Assembly: GCA_013365325.1 (NCBI GenBank)
Contig: JABVXV010000365.1
Span: 2,501-58,350, forward strand
From: Dipetalonema caudispina
Taxonomy: Eukaryota > Nematoda > Chromadorea > Rhabditida > Onchocercidae
DNA: 55,850 bases
Reading direction: 5' to 3'
Program-made: the position numbers and the translations under genes
Shown: piece by piece, positions 1 to 12,724 of the stretch
How the letters are laid out: the number at the start of each line of letters is the position of its first letter
Numbering within the stretch: position 1 is the first letter of the stretch
Notes under the pieces: model-generated
Databases searched by the model: none
What the model saw: the letters and a program-made list of their open reading frames with translations, nothing else
What the model was told of the DNA's origin: nothing

Positions 1-702
1 ATGGTAATCATTTTATAAATAGACTTATTATCGCATGTTCGTTAAATGTTAGCTTATTTGGGACGATAATTAATAAAACTAACAATAATTAACTAAACTA
101 ATAATTAGGGAAGTAATTAATGATCTTTCTACCCCCAAGCTTTCATATAAGTCCCAATGATAAATATTTTATAATAATTTATAAATTAGATGAAAATTAT
201 TACTACCTATCGTTATGAGGAAAGTTCCATTTCCGCTTTTTGATATATCAGAAATCATGCAATGATTTGGATATAATATTTTGAATGTATTATAATGATT
301 AGCCTTAATTAGTCTTGTAGAAGACAACAATTAGAACACAATAATATTTAAGCAATATAACAAGAAATACTTAAGTTGAAGTAAAAAGTGATAAGATTTA
401 AGCAACACATGGAAAACATACGTAAAAAATACACGTGAAAAATTTTACAATTACTCATAAATTATGCAATCAACTTAAGTAACGAAAAAAAAAATGTATG
501 TAATAGTTGAAAATTTCTGATATATTAATTACCATGTTTGTTGAGAAAACCAATTTAACTGATAATGCAGTTGCTCTTTTTTTGAAGTAATTAAAGTTCT
601 AGTATATTAATTTGCATAGCATTAATATTTATTAGCAAAGATAATTTGATTTGTGGCAAAAATAATTGCTTTTTTTGATTGTAAGATTATCCATTATTTA
701 AG
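1..702. other. AT-rich non-coding flank
   Basis: No open frame with coding character or homology is visible on either strand. The stretch is AT-rich with short A and T runs. It ends in a T-rich segment (around 670-685) followed by TTTAAG directly before the start codon of the first gene, so its right end probably holds that gene's leader and splice acceptor. Confidence 0.5.
692..702 (+). promoter_or_regulatory. candidate spliced-leader or 3' splice acceptor abutting an ATG
   Basis: The bases ATTATTTAAG end exactly where the start codon of the acidic-protein gene begins. An acceptor touching the ATG is common where nematode mRNAs receive a spliced leader. A cis-spliced upstream leader exon would look the same. 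Confidence 0.35.
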
Positions 703-2915
703 ATGATAAATGATAGTGGAACAAAGAACAATAACAATAACAACAACAACAACAACAACAATCGAACCAATATACAATCAATGAGTGGTACAAATGATGA
801 ACAGCATAAATTACATGGTATCATAGATGGAAATAATCAAAGGAAGCCGACAATTATGACAAAATCACCAAAGACAGAAATTAGTGCGAGAAAAGCAAAG
901 GAATTACTGAAAGAAATTATTGTAACTTCCCCGGTACTTTTTTTAAAAATTTTTTGTTTTATTTTACATACGAATATTAGATTTCTTTCATTTTTATGAA
1001 TTACGTAATTGACACGTATTTTAAATTATTTAGTTTTTAACATACAAACGGTAATTTACGCCTTCTTTGTTTTATCGGTACTTATTTAGTTATGTGCAAA
1101 TATTGTGCAAATTTAATTAGTAATAAGTGGTTAATTACCTGTTTCTATGGATTACGCAGTTCAAAGTAATTGACTATTTAGTTATTTGTAAATAGACGAT
1201 AATTTACATTTTCTGCTTTGTTTTATTACTTATTTACTTAGTTAATTCCTTTCTAGGCAACAGATTTATTATCAGTAATGACAACATCGATGAATCATCC
1301 TGAACAATTTACTGGTTATTATGCATTTTCTTAAATTTCAAAATGAATCGTGGATTTTACATTTATGAAATGAGGGAAATTTCCGATCGAAATTTAATTT
1401 TAACTTTTACAGATGAAAATCTTGCGTTAAAAAGTTCGACAATATCATCATCGATGTTAATGTCAGTACCACCAACATTAGCACTATTACCACTTCAATC
1501 ATTTGAAAATGAACCAAACAGCCAAAGTAACGATAACTCATTACCAATATCATACAGTTTATTCCGGATAATAGAACTAACAATACTGACAATATAATTG
1601 TTACTGGTCAATAATCAATTTTGAAAATTTTAAACATAAACCGGATAACTTTGAACATATTACAAAATAATCATGTAAAATAAACTGCTGAAAATATTTC
1701 ATATAGTTTACATTGAATAAATTAGAATATTATTATTCATTTCTAGCAAAATACAAAATGCAATCGGAACAATCTGAAATCGATGATATGTCATCAAACA
1801 GAAGTGTTGATGAATCTCTGGCACAATTTGATGGTACTGAAAAAGGTTAAAATTTTGTGGTACTTTCTAAATACTTTCAACTTGAATAAGCATTATCAAT
1901 TTTTAATTTCGAATTAAAGTGTTCCAATTTTAAATTAGAACGTCACTAAAAAGATGGATATGACTGTTTTAATTAATAAATTTTACTTTACATTGCATAA
2001 TGTTTTAACTGCATGACAAATATGGTTGCATGAAATTTTGACGAAAACTTTTTGTTTCAATAACTTTTATATATGTTAAATAATTGCAATAAAAACAAAA
2101 AAAAGAGCGATAAACAGGGGTAAAACATAAAATAAATTAACACGTTGATTTTTTTTAAAAAGTAAACGTTTTAATGAGACAAATCCTATCTAATAAAATG
2201 GCTTAAAATAATCATTTTAATGAAAGAATAAAATAATCGTTGGTTTTTTTCAGATACTGAGCAAGATTCAATGTTATCATTAATAAATGAAAAAAATGAT
2301 AGACGAGAATCAGAATCAGTAATGGTTGATGCAAAAACAACTGAAGGGATAGAATCGGTACAGAGTGAATTGGGACCAACATCAGAATCATTACAAAAAC
2401 AACAACAAGAAATATCGGAAAGTGATGATTCAATTAAGGAACAGAATGATAACGATGATTCTGAAGGTTAGCTTTCTGGAAGTGTAATCTTGCATAATAA
2501 TTTTTCAGTTATTGTTCTTTTTTTTAAGTTGATCCTGATCACGATGAAATACAATCAGAAGCAAATACAACTGAAATGGATGATATGACAGATAAGGAAA
2601 CTGATGAAGATGTGAAACAACAAGATTCTGATGATACTTCTGTAGCATTTCCAGAAGGTTTGACTGTTTTATTCCCTATGCTTTTTTTAATATATGAATT
2701 AAAGTTTTCAAATTTAAGCTAGGTCGAATTAAAATTTCATCAGTGAAATTCCATTTATTCTAGCACCAACAACACAAAAAATGATGAAAGGAGTGGAAGA
2801 ATCAGTACCGATACCGGAAAAATCAAAAGTGGCAATGAAAAATTTACCGACAGCTAATCAAAAGAAAATAACAAATATGAAAAGACCATCTACCAAAACC
2901 ACCCTGAAACGTTGA
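703..2915 (+). CDS. acidic Ser/Glu-rich protein with poly-Asn tract, seven exons, unknown function
   Basis: Model: exons 703-933, 1257-1314, 1413-1556, 1747-1845, 2254-2466, 2529-2657 and 2764-2915, giving 341 residues with no internal stop. A poly-Asn run lies at about residues 9-20. A short amphipathic piece around residues 60-75 (ARKAKELLKEIIV) is the most ordered-looking part. From exon 4 on the chain is Ser, Glu, Asp and Gln rich and looks disordered, and it ends in a basic tail (KRPSTKTTLKR). All introns after exon 2 are phase 1, so middle exons could be skipped without a frameshift. The donor after exon 3 (ACA|GTTTAT) is the weakest call and was fixed by phase. I do not recognise a family. 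The acidic body with a basic tail would suit a nuclear or chromatin-associated protein, but that is a guess. Confidence 0.62.
728..761 (+). repeat. AAC/CAA triplet repeat coding poly-Asn
   Basis: An AAC/AAT run inside the first exon of the acidic-protein gene is read in the Asn frame. It is likely to vary in length between individuals. Confidence 0.85.
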
Positions 2916-4905
2916 ATAGATTTTTGAAAAGCAGCGTTTCTTTCTCTTTTTTTAGAATTTCTGGGATTAAATCGTATTTCAGTCGAAGAAAACGTTTTTA
3001 CTTTCTATCTTCGAATAAATCCTTAGTAGCTACATTTTTTAAGTTTAACTTTTGAAGCCAAGAAACGGATGTGTGGATAAATTTAAAATCGAAAGTTTGG
3101 AATTTTTAAAACTTAACTATGATTTTCGACTTTTGCATTGAAGATAAATTAAGCTTTTCGATGCCGGCCAGAAATTTTTTCTTTTTTTGTCAAATATTCG
3201 ACAGCTACAATAATTTAAATTTGGCAAAGAAAATATCGCTTGTTGGTGGAAAAAAGACAAATATTATCGATTCTGAATTGAAATTGAAATTGAAATTTTA
3301 GTGTAACCAAGTTCTTTTCCTCCATTTAATTTTCATTCAGCAATAAAAAGAAATTATAGCCGTTTATCAATGTTATTCTGTATCATTCTTTTCCATATAT
3401 TATCATTGCAATAAATCAAATGAATTGTAATTGAACATCGAGGACACGAAACTAATTAATCCTAGACATAATCGTAATAATAATCATCACTATTATCATT
3501 ATTTGTATTCTCAGTTTGTTGATCTCCTTGGGAGTTGTATTATCTTTAATCAAAATATTTGTGAACAGGAATTTATCATTGATTTGCGTGAATTATTTTG
3601 TTTTTAACTTCTTTTCTTTTTTTTCAAATAGTACGAAAATTCAACATATCTACAATTTTTCAAATTTAAAACAACTAAAATTAATCCTTTTCCAACATTT
3701 AAAAAATCGTTTATTTAGCCATAAAGTTATATTACCTGTTGTATAGGTATACTTCTTCTCATAGATAATTAAATCATGCAATAAAATATTCATAATTATT
3801 TCCGTTTGCAAACATACTTTAAAATATAGTTTTGATTTCTTTCATTTCAAATGCAATCAAAAATCAATAATTTATGTCATTTGAAAGTTGTTAATTTTTC
3901 AGCAGATTTAAACAAAATAAAACGACAAATATCAAAAATTTTTGAGATACTCTATGTAAATGCCTTTTTAAATCAAACATTTTATTTTCAAACTACTGGC
4001 ATATTTTAGAAAATACAATTTGCTTAAAGATCAGCTTATAAAATGCTTTTATGGCGATGCTTTAACATACAGCTATTGCGAGAACATGGAAAATATTGGA
4101 GAAATTACGGTAGGACATCATTATTTTCAAATGAATGTTGTTGAACAAATTGTATCAGTGATATGAGCAACATATTTAAGTGATCCGTATTTTCAAGAAT
4201 GAATGAACATAAGCGATTTCTTATCAGAATTTTTAGACCAAAAAAAAAAAAATCCTGTTATACATCCGTGATAGTGTATGATAGAATTTTTTCGATTCAA
4301 AAATTATACTAACGATCTATAAATATTATCAAAAAATATGGAATAAAATGATCAAATTAATAAATCATTTAAAATAAGTAAACGAAAACAGTAAACATAC
4401 AAGAGCAAGTTTTAAAGCTTTTAATTTTGAAGAGTTTAAAGGTAGAAAAAGAATGGAAACAAATGTTGAGGAAGTAATTTTAATCTGTTAAAATACTTCA
4501 ATATTTAAACAAAACACATAAGGAATCAGGAAAAAGTGAAAATTTTTTTATAATTTTACAATAATAAAAAACAATTTAGTTTTTTTTTTCTTAAAAAATT
4601 TACTGAATTCACATCACAGTATAAATATAATACCAAACTTATGTATATTTATTTACTTATCCTTGATAAAAATTTGATTTTAAATGAAAACATATCAAGC
4701 ATATATATAGATATATATATAACATTTCATAATTTACTATTATTTTTCAAAAACAAAATGAATTACAAAATAAATTACATAATAAAAATATTATATTAAC
4801 TGTTAACAATTTTCTAGTATTCAACATGAAAAATTATTGTTAAAAATATTAAAAGGAAAAATTGTTTAAATAGCAAAATCTAAATTTCTAATAAAATTAT
4901 TACTA
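2916..4905. other. convergent intergenic region (3' flanks)
   Basis: This lies between the stop codons of two convergent genes. A canonical AATAAA at 3014-3019 is a good poly(A) signal for the plus-strand gene. For the minus-strand gene a reverse-complement AATAAA lies in the ATTTATTTACTT stretch near 4647-4655. Open frames here (for example 3119-3301) are AT-rich, Lys/Phe-rich and lack splice context, so I see no gene. Confidence 0.5.
3014..3019 (+). terminator. poly(A) signal AATAAA
   Basis: A canonical hexamer 99 bases after the stop codon of the upstream plus-strand gene. Confidence 0.5.
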
Positions 4906-7900
4906 TTACAAACGTAACATCCATTCGCTACTATCATGCTCTTCCTCATTAACTTTATTCATTGTTTTTGCGATTGTTATCTGCAAAAATAAAAATAAAT
5001 ATTACATTCATTTTAGGAAAAAATTTTGTTAAAAAAGCCAAAATTTATTGTCGAAGATATTTTCGATCAAAACATATCGAATTTAAAAAAAAAAAAAAGA
5101 TTATTAAACAATTAAATAAGTTCTAAATTTCGACTAATTTCACAAAATTCTTCATATCGCCTGGTATTTTTTTTTTTTTACATTATCCAATTTCAGAATA
5201 CTTTTATATTCTTTGATTTTATTCCAGATTTCTTCACACTTCTACAAATTATCTGCTCGCTAATATTAATTTCCGGAATTACTCCGATTCACTTCTTCCT
5301 ATTTCTCCCCCCCCCCCTTACTGTCCTCTAGTCTATCTAATAAAAAAGTATGGATTGTAGGATCAAAGTTGACAATTACCACTGATTCCGGATTATTAAC
5401 AATACCATGCTGTATCTTTGTCACAGCAAACGAAGCCTTCTTCAATAAATCATCATTTAATGCTGCCTGCAATTAGAAATCAATAACTTATTCTGTCGAT
5501 TGAACTGAAAGAATTTAAACTTAAAATTGAAATTGAAATGATATTTTACACTGAACAGTGTTACATCAAGAATTGCAGCATATTGAGCTAATATCATCAT
5601 TTAAATCTTCTCCACAAGTAATAATTAAAAATTGGAAATTAATGGATAACGTATTTGAAAGAAAAAAAAAAAAACAGAAGATTAGTACTTTTTTTCCCAG
5701 TAGCAATATATTCTAAATTAGTGTAACAGTATTCAATTTAACTTCGTAGACAAAAAAGGAAAAGAAAAATTGAAATAACAAATGATTCATAATAATATAA
5801 TAATTTACCTTAAGTTTACTTTGTCTTGGTACTGGTACTGGTCGTTTCGGTTCTTTTCCAAAATTTCGATTTTCGATCTAAAAATTTAGACATTGCACCA
5901 AGTCTGAACAAAATTAAATGTCGTTTACTTCAGAAAATATTTATTAATTAAGAATTTACAAACAAGTAACATAGTATCCATTTTTATCTTTAAAATGTAA
6001 TCAAAGATTTTTCAAATCAAGAAATGTATCGTTAGCTCATGAAGAAATCAATCACTTATTTATGGTTTCATTTATAATGTCCATTAAAATTAATTGCTTA
6101 CTGATAATTTCACTTGCGATTATTAATTTATAATTTCTCATATATTACAATGAATAAAATTATAATATTACAAAAAGATATGAAACCAAAATTACAACAC
6201 TGTAATGAAAGATGAAATTGAAAATATAGTTACATTTATAATATGTATAAATGAAAAATGAATAAGTATCATGCAAAAAATTTAAATCATAAACATGAAA
6301 TAGAAAAATTAAGAAGGTTTACCTCAGTTATTGAGGTCCGTTTCATGCTATCGATTTTTCGTGGTGCCGGTTTAGGTCGTGCCGAAATTTTTGTTGTTTC
6401 CGGAATAGACATTGAAGATGACCGATTAATAATTGTAGAATATTGTGGAGCAGTATTAGGAGTGGACTTGCTTGCAATATCATTGGATTCTTTATTACTT
6501 GAAGTATAAAACATCGAAGTACTACGCTGCATCATTCGTTTATCCAAAACGGAACTGTAGCTGTTACGTTTAAAACACGTTTGTTGTGGTGGTATCGGTT
6601 CTGAATTTCGATCATTTTCTAATGATACATCAAAATTTGCTCGTTTCATAAGATCGCTTCGCCATTTTACGTCATGATCATAATTACAAGTACCATGTGA
6701 TGAAACAGAAATAATATTTGAAGTATTATTAACAAAAAGTTTTCCCTTATCAACAACAGAATCTTCCCGCTGTTGTTGTTGTTGTTGTTGTTGCTGTTGT
6801 TGCTGTTGTTGCTGATGAAATATGTGCGAAGCATCCTAAAAAATATTCTCATAATAAGAATTATCAACAGCAATAGCAAAAAAATCTTATCGGTCACTTA
6901 TCAAGAAGGAAACTTATTATTGTCCATTCTAAAAGATTGAAATGAACTGCTTTGATCCTTATAACTATGCTTAATTTACAATTATCAAGCTTGATATGAC
7001 TGAAATGAATTATTTTGATTTAATACTATTACTTAACTATATATGATAAAAATTGATCATTCTTACTTTTCTTCCTGATATCAAATTATCACAAGTATAT
7101 GCCAAGTTTTTTGTTGCACCATTTTTGCTATCACTTATTACTGTCATTGCAATTGGTCCATTAAAGGATGTTTCCAAATATTTTTCACTACCATTTTGAT
7201 TTAAATTTTCATAAATATGATCTACTCTTAAATATTGTTGATTTGAATCCTTTTCAATAGCATCAGTTGTTGTTACAGAAGAAGTAGTATCAGTCATTGT
7301 TGGCCGGAAATTTATGGAGGATTCTGAATCAACAACTTTGATAATTGTGGGTAGCATTTCAGAATTTGATATTTTTTGATGTTTCGCTTGAATTTTTGGC
7401 TTTTTATCCACTGTAATAATTATATTTTCTTTTCCATCATCAAATATCGATTTTTCGGATGGATGAATTGCTTCATTTGATGATGATGATGGAAGAAGCC
7501 AATTCTGTTCTTCCTCGTCTGAAATACTTGGTTTCGGATTCGGAAATGGTATTTTCAGTACCGGTTTTGGTGAGGTTGGTGGACGTTTATGAAGTGAACG
7601 ATTCTTATGATTTCGTTTCTCAGCAATAATTTCCGCTATTGATTTGCCACCATCAAGACCAAAAATGTTAACACCAATGAGAGATGGTTTTGATGATGTT
7701 TCCGGATCAGATACATCTAACGAAGCTTTTGCTTCTGTATTGCCTTCCTTATCTGATATGAAATCTGAATCCTGATTAATTACAATTGGATGTAATTTCG
7801 ATGGCATATTCCACTTTCTAAATTGTAATTGCTTTGAATCAAGCATTTCAACTAATTGCTTCACTGATTTTTTATTATCGTTTGATTTCGTTGATTCAGT

Positions 7901-10900
7901 TTTCTCTTCAAACGCCTCCGTGTTGAACTTTTTTGAATTCAAAGTTTGAAAAGTTTCGATGAAAATTTGCTCATCCAATGCATCATCCAACTGTTTCAAT
8001 GCTTGCTGAATTTCCATCTGATCCTTGAAATCATTAAGTTTCGCTTCAAAACTATTTGTATCCGTTGCATTTAAGTTAACAGTTGTAACTTCCTGATTCA
8101 CATATAATGGTGATATTATCTTTCGAGAAACGAGGGCATCATAAGCAGCTTCCTGTTTTTTTAGATCAGGATAATGGAATGATATCGATGCTGGTGTAAG
8201 TGGGGTAACAGGTGACGTAATTTCGGTAGAGTTGGATGATGAAATCGGTGTAAGTTTCATATGCCTTGGTAGCATCAGGAAACTTTTGGTGCCACTGTGA
8301 TTATCTTTTTCTTCGAAATTTGATATCAAAGGATACGGTATCGATTGACATTTTTTATCATCTGTTATTTTTCGGCTAGATTTCAAATTTAATTTCAAGT
8401 TATTTCGTTTCTGTACTGATTGCTTTTCGTCTATCGCACAAGATGGAAGATTCAAATTATCATATGTTTCCATATCTTGAAAGTAAGCTGTAATATTTTT
8501 AGGATTACTTCCCTCATTTTTCATGGTTGGTTCCATACACAATTCTGTAACATTATCATCATCAGTAGGAGCATTAACAGTAATAGCATTACTATCCGTA
8601 TCAACGATATTTTTCTCGATCATATTAAAAATATTTCTGATAATTGGATCATGTGATAATTCTGTTACAACAAAATTATTGGCATTTGATTGTAAATCTT
8701 CAATATGCACCAAATGCCTGAAAAATTTTATTTAATATAGTTTTTTCTAAAAAAAAAATTTTTCTAAAAAAAAATTCGAACTAATAAAATCTTAAAATTA
8801 CGCAATGATCGCTGCATAACTTGTCAACATATATGAAAATGTAGGGAAATTAAATCCAATTTCAAAAGATAAAAATAAAGAAGAAAAAGGGTACTCGAAA
8901 TGGGTCGGTGTTGATACTTCTTCCGGTTTGACTTTTGCTGCTTTCCGTAATAATTTTTTGCTGCTGTCTGAAAAAAAACAGACATGAATATCATGAATAG
9001 CTGTAATCTTAAATCATAAAATAATGATTGTAATTAAATAAATAACAATGATCACAATTGCATAATAATGATTAATATCAATGTTGGTGAAGGTAAATAA
9101 TTTTGTTAATGATTGCTTAATTATGAAATTTTAGTGACTTTGTGTTAGTGACAATTTAATTGCAGAAACTGTTTATGAATATTTAATTATATAATTTTTA
9201 AGGAAGATACAAAAGGCGGTATTGATGATAACAGAATTAATTATAAGTATAATTATGATTATATTAATAATAGTAATCAGCGATATAGCACAGTATTGCC
9301 AAAATATTATTAGCAGTATTGTTTCTTATTGACAATAATAATTTTAAGAATTTCATTTTTTAATTAGCAAATAAAAAGAAATTAAATTTGAAATTGTTTT
9401 TTTTACATCAAAAATTAATGCTTATCTAAGAAAGCAAACAATATTGACTGATAAAATTAATGGAAGCAAAAAAGAGCAAAAAAGTTTCTGATGAGTTTCT
9501 GATGTTTAATTAATTTCTATTTCGAATGAAAAATGCATCAGATGATGAAATGGCAATTTTCTTTGATGGAAAACCATTAGGCTCTTTTTTTAGGCACTTT
9601 TTCTTGTTTTAAGTTTATTTGAATTAATATATACTTTGACTACTGTGATTGCTTGAAACATTATTCGTTGTGATATGCATATTTTCCGATTCAGCTATAC
9701 GCTTACAATTTTCGTCTTCTTGAATCTGAAAAAAAAAGAAACTTTTTGATAATAAGTTGTTTATGTTTTTGTTCTTTCCGGAAAAAATAAATGAATGCTT
9801 CATTTTAAGCTTAATAATTTTTTGGGAAAAGAAAGACAAGAAAATAAAGTAGCATGAAAATTAATTTAAAACAAAATAAATTTTTTAAAAATAAATACGA
9901 AACATTCTTGCGATGAATAATTTTACATATCATAAATCAAAATATTTCGAGGATAATTCGTTGTAAAGAATTCAATAGATTGTAATTTTTTCAATACTTT
10001 TTGTAAGGAAAAAAAAAAAGAATGAAAGAAAAAGAAAAATTTTCTTTTCTATTTGGGAACAGATGGAAAATATAATTTCAAATTACTCATATCTTTTTTC
10101 GTCGTTTTTTTTTTGTTTTTTTTACAAACAAATGATTCATACATTCCTTCAAAACATATGATGACAGAAAAAAGGAATTTTATTTTTTTTTTGCTACTTC
10201 GATAGTTTTTTTTTCCTTTTCATAATGTTTCAAATTTCACTCTTAGTGTCATCTTAGCGAGTGATAGATGACAAAATAAAAGGACGATTCGTTCAATTTT
10301 TGGAAATTTGAAAAATTTTAAATATCAACGAAAAATGGCGCATTAAAATTTGAGAATCAAGAATTAAAAGTCGAATGAATTTGGTTATTTATGTGTTTAA
10401 TTCGAGCATTTCAACTTTCAGCATAGTATAGAATGAAGCATTTTGTAATAATTTTCAAATTTTGATGCCAGTAAGACTAGTAATACAATTGTCACTAATT
10501 AGCAAAATTATCACTTCGAACTATAACTCGAATAGCAAATACGTATTTGAATTTGAACCAGAAATAGGAATTTGAAATGGAGAAGATGGAAATTCTTGAT
10601 TTTGTAAATGATTTTATTTGGTAGAGAAGAAGATATGTTGAAAATATTTTATATATTAGATGGCATTCAATTTACCTAAAAGCTATTTAAAAAAAAAAAA
10701 AAAAAAAAAATTTGATACTTTTTCAAACTAAACCCTATCAAATTTGACAGTTTATTAATCATTTTTATTAATCAATCAATAAAACATTTGGGCTTGTTTA
10801 GAAGCACAATTAATGTATTTCGAAAAATAAGCACTTTAAAATTGTATTGCAAGTAACCATTTGAATTACAACATAACTAATGCACTGAATTATGATGTAA

Positions 10901-12708
10901 TCAATAATTTAAATCATAACTTAGTTAGTACTTTTCGAATTACAACATAAGTAGCAATTAAAATCACATTGCTAATTAGTTCATAATTATTCTGAATTGT
11001 TATTCTTGTAAGACGTAAATGATAAAAATATTATTTCATTCATTCACCTATGCCATTTTTAAATAAAAATTTCAAATTATTGGTACTAAAAAGAAATGGA
11101 AACATAGAAGATAAGACTTAAACTTCCAAACATTCTACACTTATATATCATTGATTAGCTATCAGTCATAAGAATCTTAATGGACAAAAAAAAAGTTACA
11201 ATTTAAACCTTTGCACTTAAAGATGAAGAAGAGGAAGATCACATATATTTCCAATTAGCTAGCTAGCTTATTGTAAGATTCCAAAATTCTCCTCCTAAAA
11301 TTTGAAATTTTATTATTTCTTAAAAATTTCTAAAAATAACAAATGAATGTATAATATTGCAATTTATAAACCAAAATAATAACTAAGAGAAATTAATCTT
11401 TTAATTTGTTTAAAAAAATTTACATTTTATAAAAATTCGATATGAATTTTTCAAAAACACTAATTATTATAATTGGAAATTATGGTAATCAATTCAAAAA
11501 TAAGAATTATGAAGTTTATTGCATTAGCAAATTATTTCAGTAAAATATGAAATATACATTACAAGCCGAGCAAAAAGTAACAATACACATATGTCAATAA
11601 TAGATTTGTTTACTAAATGATAGCTAAGGCTTGTTTACGAAATGGTAATTAAGGCTTAATTGATTAAGTGTAAATTATAAACAAAAAATTTTATTATCGA
11701 ATACATTTGCTAAACTTAGTTACTATGTTCGACTAATATATGAATTATAAGTTGTTGAAGAAATTAGCGAATTTAAGTTCTATTTGATAAGGAATTATTA
11801 ATGTGTTCTCTTTGAGATCTTTGCCTTGTCCAGCTGGGCATCATAAATCATCTCGAGAATTCTGTCAAATTTCATCGTTCTCTCGTGGCAACAATTCTTT
11901 AAGCCTTACATTTAGAATGCCTATTTCTATCCTTTTAATGATATTACAACATTTTCTTTTCATAATCATAATATAGATGAAATATTTGAGGGAAAAGAGA
12001 AAATGATCCTATCAGTTATGGGAATTTAAATGAAAATAAAAAAGGAAAATGAAATAGATAAAATAAATGTGAAATAAAAAGATGACAGAATGGTGGTTAA
12101 ATTTTTGCAACCTTTTTTTTTTGACTTCATAATTTTATTAAATTAAACATTAATCGAATTTATTTTGGAAAAGTGCAAACAATTTTTAAAAATTAGAAAC
12201 TCCAAAGGATAAAAGAAAAGTGAAAATTTTTTGCTATCTCAAAAAAAAAAAAAAAAAAGATTGAACTTATCGCAATTGTTACACAAAATGAAAATGATAA
12301 ATGTTTAGAACAAATGGAACGAAATAAACCTACGCTAAGTGTAATTTCCAATTTATAAATAATAGTTAATTCGAAACTTTCTTCTTCTTCTTCTTTTGAA
12401 AATTTGTTTTCATAAAAAGAAATCAATTTAACGAATTTATAAAAATTTTGCAAAAATCATAATATTGATAAAACTTGGAAGATTTGAAAATCTTTTTTTT
12501 TTAGTTTTTGAAAATAATATCTACCAGTTTTTTATTTATCGTTTCAAATTCCGAATTTTCTAGAAATCAAAACTAGCAAAGATTAAGAACAAATTGCAAA
12601 ATTAGGAAAAAATTGGGGAAAAAAAAGGAAGGAAAAGTGATCAAATACCTGTAAACAATGGCAACCATTACATGTTGGTGAAGATTTCGATGAATAATTT
12701 GTCGCCAT
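4906..12708 (-). CDS. CRIB-motif protein with proline-rich PxxxPR motifs, putative Cdc42/Rac effector
   Basis: Minus-strand exons, 5' to 3': 12708-12649, 9725-9635, 8967-8895, 8717-7067, 6835-6323, 5877-5809, 5466-5380 and 4980-4906, giving 872 residues in one frame. Three splices assemble a basic stretch (KKLLRKAAKVK, residues 54-64) followed by VSTPTHFEHLVHI (68-80). This fits the CRIB consensus I/V-S-x-P-x(2-4)-F-x-H-x-x-H that binds GTP-loaded Cdc42 or Rac. A proline-rich region lies near residue 450. Further along are a poly-Gln run at about 633-645, a YENL (pYxN-type) site and two PxxxPR motifs, PKPAPR (779-784) and PVPVPR (809-814), the type bound by CIN85/CD2AP-family SH3 domains. No kinase or WH1/VCA domain is visible. 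An actin or membrane scaffold downstream of Cdc42 is the simplest inference. The N-terminal Cys cluster (CNGCHC) might be acylated. The exact family is not recognised. Confidence 0.78.
6770..6813 (-). repeat. CAG/CAA repeat coding poly-Gln
   Basis: A TTG/CTG triplet run on the plus strand is read on the minus strand as 13 consecutive Gln in exon 5 of the CRIB-protein gene. It mixes CAA and CAG codons. Confidence 0.85.
9726..12648 (-). other. 2.9 kb first intron of the CRIB-protein gene
   Basis: The intron is bounded by CAG|GTATTT and TTTTTTTCAG|ATT. It is unusually long for this window, where most introns are 90-400 bases. It is AT-rich with homopolymer runs (poly-A at about 10690-10710). 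I found no nested gene. Confidence 0.55.
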
Positions 12709-12712
12709 TTTA

Positions 12713-12724
12713 CTGCAATAAAAA
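12713..12724 (-). promoter_or_regulatory. candidate spliced-leader acceptor before the CRIB-protein ATG
   Basis: On the minus strand TTTTTATTGCAG is followed by TAAA and then the start codon. It is a strong nematode acceptor with no recognisable upstream coding exon, so trans-splicing or a non-coding leader exon is likely. Confidence 0.5.

Noticed and set aside
5307..5378. Longer version of CRIB-protein exon 7 running to a GACA|GTAAGG donor beside a poly-C run
   Set aside because: It would put the last exon out of frame, giving an early stop. The TCAGTG|GTAATT donor at 5380/5379 keeps the terminal exon open to a sensible end.
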